Shown here piece after piece: positions 50,866 to 59,971 of a DNA stretch of 64,000 nucleotides (the first letter of the stretch is position 1; each line of letters starts with the position of its first letter). Where the stretch lies: NCBI GenBank assembly GCA_002419215.1, contig DIFQ01000009.1, forward strand, positions 17,764 through 81,763, in the 5' to 3' direction. The position numbers were made by a program, and so were the translations under genes. The notes under the pieces are model-generated. The model did not search any database. It was given only the letters and a program-made list of their open reading frames with translations, and was not told the DNA's origin. The stretch is from Syntrophaceae bacterium UBA5744 (GTDB taxonomy: Bacteria; Desulfobacterota; Syntrophia; Syntrophales; UBA2192).

Positions 50866-53800
50866 TTACGTCATCCCTTCGATCTCGCGGATCTTCTCCC
50901 GCAGGCGTTTCGGCGAGACGGGATAGGGGGTCTTGATCCCCTGGGCGAAGAGCGACACCCGGTACTCTTCCACCATCCACCGGTACTCGTCGACGGCCAG
51001 CGCTTTTTCCTCCGACGCAGACGGGGTGATGCCCTTGCGGAGCTCCTCCAGCTTCTCCTCGTAAGGGCGGATCTCGGCGACGCGGGCCCGGTCCCTGTCG
51101 AGGTGGACGGCGCCCCTCTCGGCCCGGACCTGGAGCGCCTTGAGGTAACGGATCACGTGGGAAAGACGGTCCCGGTCGTAGATTTCGAGAAACGTGACGG
51201 GCAGGAGGCGTTGCAGCCCGGCGCGCATCTCCTCGAGGAAGGTGAGGACCGTGCGGTTCGAGAGATTCGCGGCCTCGAGGCCGGACAGGGCCTGGCGCGT
51301 CTCGTGATAGGCCCGCAGGACGGGCTCTACGGCCTCGAGCAGTTCCTGGGGGGCCTTCAGGAGACGCCGGCCGAGCATCCGGGTGTGCTCCTCGAAGTCC
51401 TTCCGGGTCCGGATGTCCTTTTCCAGCAGGCGTCGCGTAAGCCCCTGGAAGAGTCCGTCCTCCAACGTCTTTGCACCGCCGAAATAGGCCGACCAGACCT
51501 TCATTTCCCCCCGGAGGGTGAGGTAGCGGCGGGCGATCTCCAAATCTTTCTTGACCTGAAGGGTCAGAAGGACCTTTACGCCGGCCCGGTGTGTTTCCTC
51601 GGCTTTCCTGCGGCCCCTGAGCAGCCTCAGGTCGACGGCCTCGCCGGCAGGGACGAGGGCCGGGTAGGCGACCCCCTCGAGAACGTTCTGCGCATCCAAT
51701 CGGATTTCCTCTGGAATCTCCTCGGGCAGGTCGGGGAAGTCCCAGCGGGTAATCCCGTTGCGCTCCCAGGCCGCCTTGGCGCGGCCGAAAGCCCGGGACT
51801 CCTCTTCTTCGAGGCGGTCTTTGCGAAGGGACTCGAGATCGCGCGTCGAACGGATCTCTTTGCCCTTCGGGTCCACGACGGCGTAGCGGAGCTTCAGGTG
51901 CTCCGGCAGCCCCTCCAGGTCCCAGGCCGCAGGGGGCACGTCCAGCCGGAACTTGCGCTTCAAGCACCCCGAGAGGGCAGCGGGAAGCGACCCCTCGCCG
52001 TGCTTCAACTCCCCCAGGATCGTTTCCACCGCCTGGGGGATGGGGACGAGATGCCTGCGGATGTCGCGGGGAAGGGCCTTGACCAGCGCCGTTACCCGTT
52101 CCTGCATGAGCCCCGGGATGGCCCACTCGACGGCCTCGGGCCGCAGCCGGGTGAGCACGCTCGCCGGGAGCCTCAGGGTGACCCCGTCGTCGGTTTCCCC
52201 CGGGCTGAACCGGTAGGACAGGGGAAGGGCAAGCCTTCCCGCGGGCACGCTGTCCGGGTAGAGAGACAACTCGGCCGGGTCGGGGGCCTGGCGAAGAACG
52301 TCCTCCTCGGTCATCCTCAGGAAGGAGTCGCTGCCCCGGTCCCTGACCATTTTCTGGAGGGTCCTCGCGTCATAAACGTCCTGGAGCCGCTCCTCGTAGA
52401 AGCCGGCCAGCACGTCGTCCGTAGTCAAAAACGTCCGCCTGCGCAGCCTGTTCTCCATGTCCCTGACCTGCTCGATAAGGTCCCGGTTGTGGGCCAGAAA
52501 GGGCAGGGGCCTCTCCATGTCCCCGGGCACGAGGGCCTCGCGGATGAAGATCCCGGTGGCCTCCTGCGGGTCTACGCGGCCGAAGGAGATGCGCCTTCCC
52601 TCGACGATCACGAGCCCGTAGAGGCTCACCCGCTCGAGCGCCGTCACCTCGCCTCGTTTGCGGTCCCAGCGGGCATTCAGGTATACCGAGCGGCAGAGGC
52701 TTCCGCCCAGGGCCTCGAGCCACTCCCTGTCGATGTTGGCGGCCGTGCGGGCAAAGAGCTGTGTCGTCTCCACGAACTCAGCCGCCACGATCCAGTCGCC
52801 GCCCCGGTTGTAGAGACCCGAGCCGGGGAAGACCACGACCTGGCGCCCGCCCGTGGCGCCGTAGGTGTTTTTCTCCTTCTTCACGGCGATGTTGGAAAGA
52901 TAGCCGCTCAGCACCGAGCGGTGAATCCGTCCATACCAGGCCTGAGGATCGCTGTCCGGCTTCTTTTCGGGGCTCCTCCCGCCGGGCCGGGGCGCCTCCT
53001 CCTCGGCGATCTCCCGGAGCTGGCCGTGGACATCCCGCCATTCCTTCATCCGGCGAAAGGAGAGAAAGTGGTCTCGGCAGAATTTCCGGAGGCGGCCCGG
53101 AGATCTTGCGTTGGGCCCGCTGTCGTGGAAGTGCTCCCAGATGCTGATGAGGGTGAGAAAATCCGAGGAGGCGTTGACGAAGAGAGCCTGGGCCCCGTCG
53201 GCTTCCTTTTCCTTCCCGGCGGGGCGCTCCCGCGGGTCCTGGGTGCTGAGCGCCGCCGCGATGACGAGGATCTCCCCCAGGCAGCCCTCCTTTTCGGCCT
53301 CGAGGATCATCCGGGAGATCCGGGGGTCCAGCGGCAGGCGGGCCATCCTGCGGCCCCGGACCGTGAGGCGGTAGCGTCCGTCCCCCTTCTCCCCGTTTTC
53401 CCGCTCGATGGCGCCGAGTTCCTCGAGGATGTCGTAGCCGCCGCGGATGTTTTTTGGCGCCGGCGGGTCCACGAAGGGGAATGCGGCGGGGTCTTCGATC
53501 CGCAGGCTGAGCATCCTCAGGATGACCTCGGCGAGGTTGGAGCGCAGGATCTCGGGGGCCGTGTAGGGCGCCCGGGTCTCGTAGTCCTCCCGGGAATAGA
53601 GGCGGATGCACACGCCGTGCTCCACGCGCCCGCAGCGGCCTGCCCGCTGGTCGGCGCTGCTCCGGGAAACGGGACGGACGGGCAGGCTCGAGGTCCTCGT
53701 CCGGGGGTTGTAGTAGGAGATCCGGGCAAGCCCCGTGTCGACGACGAAGCGGATGCCCGGGATCGTGATGGAGGTCTCGGCGACGTTGGTGGCCACGACG

Positions 53801-54870
53801 ATCTTGCGCTCCCGCAGCGGGATGAAGACCCGCCGCTGGTCCTGCGAGGAAAGCCGGGCATACATGGGCATGATCTTCACCCCCCGGTGGTCCCGCCCCT
53901 CGAGAAGGTCGCAGGTTTCGCGGATGTCCTGCTCCGTGGGCATGAAAACAAGGATGTCGCCGGACTCTCCCGTGTCGATGATCTCGTCGACGGCCCGCAC
54001 GGCAGCCTCGACGTGGGTGATCTCCTCGCGCTGCTCGAGGGCCTCGTCCAGGGGCGCGTAGCGGATGTCCACGGGGTACATGCGGCCCGAGACCTCGATG
54101 ATGGGGGCCCCCCCGAAGGCAGTGGAGAACTTCTCCGTGTCGATCGTGGCGGAAGTGATGACGACCTTGAGGTCCCGGCGCCTCCGCAGGAGGTTTTTCA
54201 GGATCCCCAGCACGAAGTCGATGTTGAGGCTGCGCTCGTGGGCCTCGTCGACGATGATCGTGTCGTACTCGTTGAGGAAGGGGTCGGCCTGGGCCTCCAT
54301 GAGAAGGATGCCGTCCGTCATGATCTTGATGAAGGCCTCGGGCGAGGTGCGGTCCTCGAAACGGATCTTGTAGCCCACCGAGCGGCCGGGGTCCTCGCCC
54401 ATCTCCTCGGCGATCCGCTGGCTTACCGTCACGGCGGCGACCCTCCGGGGCTGGGTGCAGCCGATCCTTCCGTCGACGCCGCGGCCGGCCTCGAGACACA
54501 TCTTGGGGATCTGTGTCGTCTTCCCCGATCCCGTCTCCCCGGTGATGATGACGACGGGGTTTTTGCGGATCGCCTCGATGATGTCGGCTCGTCTCGAAGC
54601 AATGGGCAGGGCTTCGGGGATGCTGACGCGGGGGAGGCCGCTGCGGCGCCTTTCCTTTTTTGAGGCGGCAACCGCAAGCCTTCTCTCCAGCCTTGCGAGC
54701 CCCTGCTCGAGCTCCTCCGGCTTTCTCGTTCCCTGCAGCTTTCCCATCTCGCGCAGCAGGCCGACCCGGTCGGCTCGCATTGCGGTGTGGAGCTTTGCCC
54801 GGAGGCGCTTCAATTTGTCCGCTGAGGATGGCAAGTGTCTTGTCCCTGGTTTTTTCGCTGAAGTCCTCAT
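50866..54870 (-). CDS. hrpA: ATP-dependent RNA helicase HrpA
   Basis: A 1334-residue DEAH-box RNA helicase, the usual size for HrpA. Walker A GETGSGKTT is at 111-119, the DEAH motif in IIVDEAHERSLN, SAT in VVITSATIDTEKF, VATNVAETSITIPG, and motif VI QRAGRCGRV. HA2 and OB-fold regions follow, then the long HrpA-specific C-terminal half (DUF3418), ending RLREKIREIEGM. Bacterial HrpA processes mRNA and rescues stalled ribosomes. The 23 longest antisense frames across this gene are composition artefacts. It is a single gene. Confidence 0.93.
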   Translation of the reverse strand: MRTSAKKPGTRHLPSSADKLKRLRAKLHTAMRADRVGLLREMGKLQGTRKPEELEQGLARLERRLAVAASKKERRRSGLPRVSIPEALPIASRRADIIEAIRKNPVVIITGETGSGKTTQIPKMCLEAGRGVDGRIGCTQPRRVAAVTVSQRIAEEMGEDPGRSVGYKIRFEDRTSPEAFIKIMTDGILLMEAQADPFLNEYDTIIVDEAHERSLNIDFVLGILKNLLRRRRDLKVVITSATIDTEKFSTAFGGAPIIEVSGRMYPVDIRYAPLDEALEQREEITHVEAAVRAVDEIIDTGESGDILVFMPTEQDIRETCDLLEGRDHRGVKIMPMYARLSSQDQRRVFIPLRERKIVVATNVAETSITIPGIRFVVDTGLARISYYNPRTRTSSLPVRPVSRSSADQRAGRCGRVEHGVCIRLYSREDYETRAPYTAPEILRSNLAEVILRMLSLRIEDPAAFPFVDPPAPKNIRGGYDILEELGAIERENGEKGDGRYRLTVRGRRMARLPLDPRISRMILEAEKEGCLGEILVIAAALSTQDPRERPAGKEKEADGAQALFVNASSDFLTLISIWEHFHDSGPNARSPGRLRKFCRDHFLSFRRMKEWRDVHGQLREIAEEEAPRPGGRSPEKKPDSDPQAWYGRIHRSVLSGYLSNIAVKKEKNTYGATGGRQVVVFPGSGLYNRGGDWIVAAEFVETTQLFARTAANIDREWLEALGGSLCRSVYLNARWDRKRGEVTALERVSLYGLVIVEGRRISFGRVDPQEATGIFIREALVPGDMERPLPFLAHNRDLIEQVRDMENRLRRRTFLTTDDVLAGFYEERLQDVYDARTLQKMVRDRGSDSFLRMTEEDVLRQAPDPAELSLYPDSVPAGRLALPLSYRFSPGETDDGVTLRLPASVLTRLRPEAVEWAIPGLMQERVTALVKALPRDIRRHLVPIPQAVETILGELKHGEGSLPAALSGCLKRKFRLDVPPAAWDLEGLPEHLKLRYAVVDPKGKEIRSTRDLESLRKDRLEEEESRAFGRAKAAWERNGITRWDFPDLPEEIPEEIRLDAQNVLEGVAYPALVPAGEAVDLRLLRGRRKAEETHRAGVKVLLTLQVKKDLEIARRYLTLRGEMKVWSAYFGGAKTLEDGLFQGLTRRLLEKDIRTRKDFEEHTRMLGRRLLKAPQELLEAVEPVLRAYHETRQALSGLEAANLSNRTVLTFLEEMRAGLQRLLPVTFLEIYDRDRLSHVIRYLKALQVRAERGAVHLDRDRARVAEIRPYEEKLEELRKGITPSASEEKALAVDEYRWMVEEYRVSLFAQGIKTPYPVSPKRLREKIREIEGMT

Positions 54871-54949
54871 ATCGGGAAAGGGGGGGTCTGTCAACAGCGG
54901 CAACCATCGTTGGATGCTCTGTAGGGATCGGACGCTATGCGCTTTGGAC

Positions 54950-55046
54950 TTCAGGAAGTTAGGAAGCGCGGAAGAGCAGAAGAGCGGAGTGGATGAGAAT
55001 CTCTTTCTTGTCCGCTCTTCCTCACTTCCGAGGTTCCTGTCTTCAC
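54950..55046. repeat. Word-repeat hairpin between divergent genes
   Basis: AGGAAGTTAGGAAGCGCGGA, AGAGCAGAAGAGCGGAGTGG is followed by TTGTCCGCTCTTCCTCACTT, CCGAGG. It is a GGAAGAGCGG-family hairpin in the 344-base gap between hrpA and the 4Fe-4S protein gene. Apart from this I see only the two promoter regions. Confidence 0.6.
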
Positions 55047-55214
55047 GGACTTCGAGCTTGAAGAATCCCGGAAGGGAAACTGTCGGATTCGTATCATGCG
55101 TGCGATTGGCTGAGACGACGGGGGTTGTCAACGGATTCGTGCTTTGGTAAACTGATTCAAGAAAATCCGACAGCAGGCCGAATGCGAAAAACCCGATCGT
55201 GCAGGATCCCGGCC

Positions 55215-56522
55215 ATGGCCCATCAGCACCTCAAGAACGCATACCACCGCCTCACGGAGCGCATCAACCTGTTCCCCCAGGGAGCCCCTCCCTCGGAGCT
55301 TCTCTATGGAATCCTCAAGATGCTTTTCTCGGAGCGGGAAGCGGGCCTCGTCTCGCAGCTGCCCATCCGCCCTTTTGACGCCCGGCGGGCTGCGGCGGTG
55401 TGGAGCATGGGTGAACGACAGGCCGAGGGGATCCTGGAAGGGCTGGCCGACCGGGGCATCCTCCTCGACATCGAAGAGAATGGAAACCGCATTTACATCA
55501 TGCCGCCGCCGATGGCGGGCTTTTTCGAGTTTTCGCTGATGCGACTGCGGGCCGATCTCGACCAGAAGGCCCTGAGCGAGCTCTACTATCAGTACATCAA
55601 CGTGGAGGAGGATTTTATCAAGGCCCTCTTCGTGGCCGGCGAGACCCAGTTGGGCCGCGCCCTCGTCCACGAGCCGGCCCTTCCGCCGGACAGCGGGCTC
55701 CACGTCCTGGACTACGAGCGGGCAAGCCGCATCATTCAAACGGCCTCCCACATCGGGATCGCCATGTGCTACTGCCGCCACAAGATGGGTCATGTCGGAA
55801 GGGCCTGCGAGGCCCCCATGGAGATCTGCATGACCTTCAACCGGGCTGCCGATTCGCTCATGCGCCACGGGATCGTGCGCCCCGTGACGGTCTCCGAGTG
55901 CATGGGTCTTTTGGAGCGGGCCTACGAGAACAACCTCGTCCAGTTCGGCGAAAACGTGCAGAGGCAGGTAAGCTTCATCTGCAACTGCTGCGGCTGCTGC
56001 TGCGAGGCCATGATCGCAGCCCGCAAATTCGCGCACCTGCACCCCGTCCACACGACGAATTACCTGCCCGGCGTGGACGAGGGGATATGCACGGGTTGCG
56101 GCCGATGCGTCAGTGTGTGCCCCATCGGGGCCGTGGCCCTCATCTCCGCCGCGGACCCCCGGAAACGCACGAAGAAGAAGGCCCGTATCGACGAGGACGC
56201 CTGCCTGGGGTGCGGCGTCTGCGTCCGGAGCTGCAAGGCGGGCGCGATGAGCCTGAAAGGCCGTCCCGAGAGGGTGATCACGCCCGTCGATTCGGCGCGC
56301 CGGATTTTGCTCATGGCCGTCGAGCGCGGCAAACTCGAGAACCTGATTTTCGACACCCAGGCCCTCCGGAGTCACCGGGCCATGGCATCCATCCTGGGGG
56401 CCATCCTGAAGCTGCCCCCGGTGAAGCGGGCCCTTGCATCGAGCCAATTGCGGTCCCGTTACCTCGACCGCCTCATCGACCGCTATGACGAATTCCGTCT
56501 TGCGGAACGCGCCGGGAAGTGA
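55215..56522 (+). CDS. 4Fe-4S protein with winged-helix-like N-terminus
   Basis: A 435-residue redox or sensory protein. Residues 1-110 look like a winged-helix module (LYGILKMLFSEREAGLVSQL, GERQAEGILEGLADRGILLD, NRIYIMPPPM). A cysteine block follows (CYCRHKMGHVGRACEAPMEIC, and CNCCGCCCEA). Two classical ferredoxin motifs are CTGCGRCVSVCPIGA and CLGCGVCVRSCKAGA. In all, at least three iron-sulfur sites are plausible. No enzyme domain is visible. The start at 55215 is the first good ATG. A lipoprotein gene follows 57 bases later. Confidence 0.8.
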   Translation: MAHQHLKNAYHRLTERINLFPQGAPPSELLYGILKMLFSEREAGLVSQLPIRPFDARRAAAVWSMGERQAEGILEGLADRGILLDIEENGNRIYIMPPPMAGFFEFSLMRLRADLDQKALSELYYQYINVEEDFIKALFVAGETQLGRALVHEPALPPDSGLHVLDYERASRIIQTASHIGIAMCYCRHKMGHVGRACEAPMEICMTFNRAADSLMRHGIVRPVTVSECMGLLERAYENNLVQFGENVQRQVSFICNCCGCCCEAMIAARKFAHLHPVHTTNYLPGVDEGICTGCGRCVSVCPIGAVALISAADPRKRTKKKARIDEDACLGCGVCVRSCKAGAMSLKGRPERVITPVDSARRILLMAVERGKLENLIFDTQALRSHRAMASILGAILKLPPVKRALASSQLRSRYLDRLIDRYDEFRLAERAGK

Positions 56523-56579
56523 GATACAATAACCGTCCGGCATGCCAATGGGGTCGCTCGAAGGAGGGAACGGAAGGCC

Positions 56580-57029
56580 ATGAAAAAAACACCTTACTGC
56601 GAGATGATCGCCCTGTTGCTGCTGATTGCGCTTTTCGGCTGTGCCGGCATCCAGCAGGAGCAGACCGTAAAACCCCAGGAGCCTTCACCGCAGCCGGCGG
56701 CGGTCGCGCCTCCGCCGGTGCAACCCGTTCCTGACGAATCCGAGATGATCCGGGGCCGGGACAGGGAGATGCTGCTCGGCAAGTGGAGGCGCCAGGCCCA
56801 GGGAGGCGACACGATCGAGTTCATGGAGGACGGCACTGTCACCCTGTACAGTGCCGTGGAGCGGATCAGCTACCCGGGCAGCTACCGCATTCTCGACAAG
56901 GAACAGCTCGAGATCACGATGAAAAAAGGCGGCCCCCTGACTTGGGGATATGCCATCACGAAGGGGGATCTGACCCTCACCACCCCCACGGGCGTGAGCA
57001 TGAAGTACAAGCGCTACCGGGGTAAGTAA
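56580..57029 (+). CDS. Lipoprotein, 149 residues
   Basis: A lipobox-bearing signal peptide (LLLLIALFGCAG, Cys about 21) is followed by a Pro/Gln-rich linker (PQEPSPQPAAVAPPPVQPV). A small barrel starts MLLGKWRRQAQGGDTIEFMEDGTVTL and ends TPTGVSMKYKRYRG, a lipocalin-like LxGxW fold. The WxxG...TIEFxxDG pattern is common in secreted proteins of unknown function. Its position after the Fe-S protein gene suggests co-transcription. Confidence 0.7.
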   Translation: MKKTPYCEMIALLLLIALFGCAGIQQEQTVKPQEPSPQPAAVAPPPVQPVPDESEMIRGRDREMLLGKWRRQAQGGDTIEFMEDGTVTLYSAVERISYPGSYRILDKEQLEITMKKGGPLTWGYAITKGDLTLTTPTGVSMKYKRYRGK

Positions 57030-57177
57030 AGCATCAAGCATCAAGCCGCAAGCCGCAAGGAGGAAAGACCCGGTGACATGATTCCGGGTCCTCATATCAC
57101 GAGCCTCGCCACTAAACTCACCGGACTTTTTCCTCTCTCCTCATTCGGCCGCGGAGTTACCCGCCCAGGGGTTTGTC

Positions 57178-57741
57178 ATGAGTGCTTTCGCTTATCTCAG
57201 CAGTCTGTTGCAGGACAGGTATGTCGCTTCGGTCATGCCCACGTCCCGGTTTGCCGTGGAGAAAATCTGCTCGCGGATCGACCTGAAGACCGCGCAGGTC
57301 GTGATCGAGTTCGGTCCGGGGACGGGGGTCTTCACGAGGGCCCTGTTGAGGCGAATGACCCCCGAATCGCGCCTGATCGCCATCGAACGCAACGAGGCCC
57401 TTTGCAACCTTCTGCGGAGATCCTGCCGGGACCCGAGGCTTCATCTCTACAATGACTGCGCCGGGAATATCCTCGATGTCGTCCGCCGCTCCGATGCGGG
57501 GCAGGCGGACTGTGTCCTTTCCGGGATCCCATTTTCCTTCCTTCCGGTGAAAGCCCGTGTCGAACTCCTGAGAAACACCCACCGTATCCTGAAGCGGGGC
57601 GGACAGTTTATCGCCTACCAGACCTTCTACCAGCCCCCCGGTCACCTGAGGGCGCCCCTTCGAGAGATCTTCCGCGTCGTCAACACCGGGTATGCCATCC
57701 TGAGCGTCCCCCCGCTTCTGCTTCTCGAGGCGACGAAATAG
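57178..57741 (+). CDS. Phospholipid N-methyltransferase/rRNA dimethylase-like protein
   Basis: A 187-residue SAM-dependent methyltransferase of the PmtA/KsgA-like type. SVMPTSRFAVEKICSRID precedes motif I VIEFGPGTGVFTRALLRRM (about 44-62). RLIAIERNEALCNLL is motif II. VLSGIPFSFLP replaces the NxPY motif with SGIPFS, which is typical of phosphatidylethanolamine methylases. FIAYQTFYQPPGHL follows. It may act on membrane lipids; the substrate is unproven. The ATG at 57178 opens the conserved region. Confidence 0.75.
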   Translation: MSAFAYLSSLLQDRYVASVMPTSRFAVEKICSRIDLKTAQVVIEFGPGTGVFTRALLRRMTPESRLIAIERNEALCNLLRRSCRDPRLHLYNDCAGNILDVVRRSDAGQADCVLSGIPFSFLPVKARVELLRNTHRILKRGGQFIAYQTFYQPPGHLRAPLREIFRVVNTGYAILSVPPLLLLEATK

Positions 57742-57909
57742 CGATGCCCCTCCCGATGATCGCCGTCCAGTCATAGCCGCCTGATTGATTTCTTCGAGGC
57801 AGCAGTCCTCAAGGTTCGCGTCGGAAAGCCGATTTATGAGTGGAGGAGCCCACCCTTCCCGGCCCGTTGGATGCGAGTGCGCTCCATTGCGATAGAAAGA
57901 GGTCCTGAA

Positions 57910-57993
57910 ATGAGAAAGACGATTTACTGGCTTTCCTGGCTGCTTCTCCTGGCGGTTCTCCTCTTTTCCCTTTTCCACACGGCCCTCTCGTAG
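57910..57993 (+). CDS. Possible 27-residue membrane peptide
   Basis: MRKTIYWLSWLLLLAVLLFS, then a short polar end, reads as one membrane helix with a basic N-terminus. An AGAGG site precedes the ATG at a good distance and a terminator lies 43 bases behind the stop. Small membrane peptides of this kind are common but hard to prove by eye. Confidence 0.4.
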   Translation: MRKTIYWLSWLLLLAVLLFSLFHTALS

Positions 57994-58036
57994 ATCCATC
58001 ACGAACGGGAGCCTTCCTGCCGGATTGCTGCGATAA

Positions 58037-58071
58037 GGGGGCTGCCGGGCTGGCCCGGCCCTCCCTTTTTT
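58037..58071 (+). terminator. Intrinsic terminator behind the small peptide
   Basis: GGG-CTGCCGGGC and GCCCGGC-CCTCCC pair, followed by six T. It ends the methyltransferase/peptide transcription unit. Confidence 0.75.
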
Positions 58072-58290
58072 CCGCCGGACCTCCGGTTCGAGATTGTGGA
58101 TAACGGCCCTTGTTCGACTACCTAACAGGCTGTATTTATATGATAAATTGTCTATCTTTTTTTTCTCGACAGGCCCCTCGAAATGCGATAACCTGCAGCC
58201 ATCCATGATATGAAACAAACACGAAAGGGGGTCTGTCATATCAGGATGTAAAGCCTTATATTAGAGGAAGCTCGTTAGAGTCCTTCTATT

Positions 58291-58315
58291 CAGGCCGCGT
58301 GTATCGACGCGCCTG
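58291..58315 (+). promoter_or_regulatory. Leader hairpin before the 461-residue protein gene
   Basis: CAGGCCGCGT and ACGCGCCTG pair around GTATCG with one bulged base, 46 bases before the ATG at 58362. It may be part of a 5' leader. Nothing else is clear in 58072-58361 beyond AT-rich promoter-like DNA. Confidence 0.35.
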
Positions 58316-58361
58316 TAATTCAAAGGCTTTATGTTCCACTTGGACAGGAGGTTACAAAAAA

Positions 58362-59747
58362 ATGTCAACGGTTGATCGCGGGGGGTCTTCCGCCGGGCAG
58401 GGCAGCTCTACAGATAACCGGGCAGCCCAGATCATCGATTTCGATCTCGCCCGCTGCAGGAAGATCATTTCCGATCTCCACTATAGACTCACGCGCTTTT
58501 CCAATTCCGACCGGTTTTACGAGGAGTACGAACTCGCCCTTTACGAGTATTTCGAGGGGCGCGGCGTTTACGGCGAAGACGAAGACGAACTCTACGACAA
58601 TTTCCAGAGCGAGGAGGAGTTCTCCAAGTTCCTTACGTGGTACTCCCTGCACTTCGTGACCGATGAGTACGACAAAACCTTCCCGGAACTCTACCTCGAG
58701 CGCAGGAAAAACCAGCTCTCTTCCCTGGAGCGGGAGATCCTTCAGAGTTATGCCCGCTCCGTGCTGAGCGTTTATGAAGTCCAGAAGGTTGACCCGGGAA
58801 AGGGGGTCGAGATCCGGGACATCTTTGGAGACCGGGTCTGCAGTATCGTCGACCCGGCCGCCGCAAAGACTCTCTGCAAATGGGACCTCTTCTATGGGGG
58901 TCTTATCGAGATTCGCGGGTATCAGCTCCTGGGCGGCATGCCGCTCACCATCATTCCCCAGAAGCTCAGGCGTTTCATCGAGCAGAACCTCCTTGAAATC
59001 TATCACGAGGAGCGGGAGAACTACCGGAATTTCCGCGACTACCTGAAGCGGGCCTCGGCGGAGATCTGCGCTCTCGTCGAGAACGCGGTCCGCAACATCG
59101 AGCGGCCCGAGGCGCCGGCCGACCCTGAAGCGGACAAGTCCTCCCTGACGAGCATTCTCTTCCGGGTGGAAGATTATGACGCCTTCCTCAAGACGATCGA
59201 GAAGTCGCCGGTCTTCACGGCCTCGGAGCCGCGGAAGCCCGGAGCCCTGCCGGCGAAGGTGCTTCGCTTCTACTGGCTCCACAAGGAAGGGGTAAAGGGG
59301 CAACTGAAGAACGCCCCGGGCATCCTTTTCCTCAAGCGGGATACCCTCATGGCCCAGTGCTCGTCGGCCAAGCGGGCCGAAACCCTGCGCGCCATCCTCG
59401 AGAAAATGTTCGGCACGATCATCTCCTACCGGACGACAGTCCACAAGAGCGTCGAGAAACGCGCCGAAAAGGCTCCATCGGACCGATCCCCCGATTCCTT
59501 TGAAGGGGGTTCAATCGGCCGGGAGACGGCATCGCGCCCGTTCGAAAACTGGCTCGACGAGAAAATCGCTGCCATCGGCAACATCACCCCGCGGGAAGCC
59601 GTCAAGACCCCCGAGGGGAAAAGGCGGCTGATCGATCTGTTGAAGGATTTCGAGAACCAGAACGAGCGTGCCCTCCGCAGGGGGATCAAGAGCCCCGATG
59701 CGGTCTTTTTCCCGGTGGAGAAGATACGCAAGGAACTGGGACTGTAA
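58362..59747 (+). CDS. Uncharacterised 461-residue protein with an MbcA/ParS-like tail
   Basis: Translation starts at a strong CAGGAGG site. The N-terminal and middle parts are helical and acidic (YEEYELALYEYFEGRGVYGE; FSKFLTWYSLHFVTDEYDK) and match nothing I know. The C-terminal 55 residues, FENWLDEKIAAIGNITPREA and TPEGKRRLIDLLKDFENQNE, resemble the tail found in SEC-C and Xre/MbcA/ParS-type proteins (W-L-x-x-x-I-x-x-x-G-x-x-TP-x-EA). It could be a regulatory or toxin-binding module, but no toxin gene is adjacent. Confidence 0.6.
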   Translation: MSTVDRGGSSAGQGSSTDNRAAQIIDFDLARCRKIISDLHYRLTRFSNSDRFYEEYELALYEYFEGRGVYGEDEDELYDNFQSEEEFSKFLTWYSLHFVTDEYDKTFPELYLERRKNQLSSLEREILQSYARSVLSVYEVQKVDPGKGVEIRDIFGDRVCSIVDPAAAKTLCKWDLFYGGLIEIRGYQLLGGMPLTIIPQKLRRFIEQNLLEIYHEERENYRNFRDYLKRASAEICALVENAVRNIERPEAPADPEADKSSLTSILFRVEDYDAFLKTIEKSPVFTASEPRKPGALPAKVLRFYWLHKEGVKGQLKNAPGILFLKRDTLMAQCSSAKRAETLRAILEKMFGTIISYRTTVHKSVEKRAEKAPSDRSPDSFEGGSIGRETASRPFENWLDEKIAAIGNITPREAVKTPEGKRRLIDLLKDFENQNERALRRGIKSPDAVFFPVEKIRKELGL

Positions 59748-59814
59748 CGGGCGGCTGGTGGCCGGGGGGCGCATCCTGCATGCCTCTGTTAGGGGTCTTC
59801 AAGCTCCAAGCCGG

Positions 59815-59915
59815 CGAAGATCGGAAGATCAGAAGTGAGGAAGAGCGGATAAAAGCGAAAGAATGATATCCTCTCCGCTCTTCTGCTTTTCCGTGTTTCC
59901 TGACTTCCTGCGTTC
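59815..59915. repeat. Word-repeat hairpin behind the 461-residue protein gene
   Basis: GAAGATCGGAAGATCAGAAG, TGAGGAAGAGCGG forms the left arm and CTCCGCTCTTCTGCTTTTCC, GTGTTTCCTGACTTCC the right arm. It belongs to the GGAAGAGCGG family and stands between co-directional genes. Confidence 0.6.
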
Positions 59916-59971
59916 AATGGTGTGTTGCATCCGACCTTGTGTAAAATCCTCAATAAAAGAGCCGATTATCC

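Noticed and set aside
51103..54663. A 1186-codon open frame antisense to hrpA
   Set aside because: It is an artefact of high GC and codon bias. Its product is low in hydrophobic pattern and full of Arg/Gly/Pro runs, while the other strand encodes a complete HrpA.
58072..58361. A tRNA or small stable RNA in the gap
   Set aside because: No cloverleaf or CCA end was found; only a short leader hairpin could be supported.
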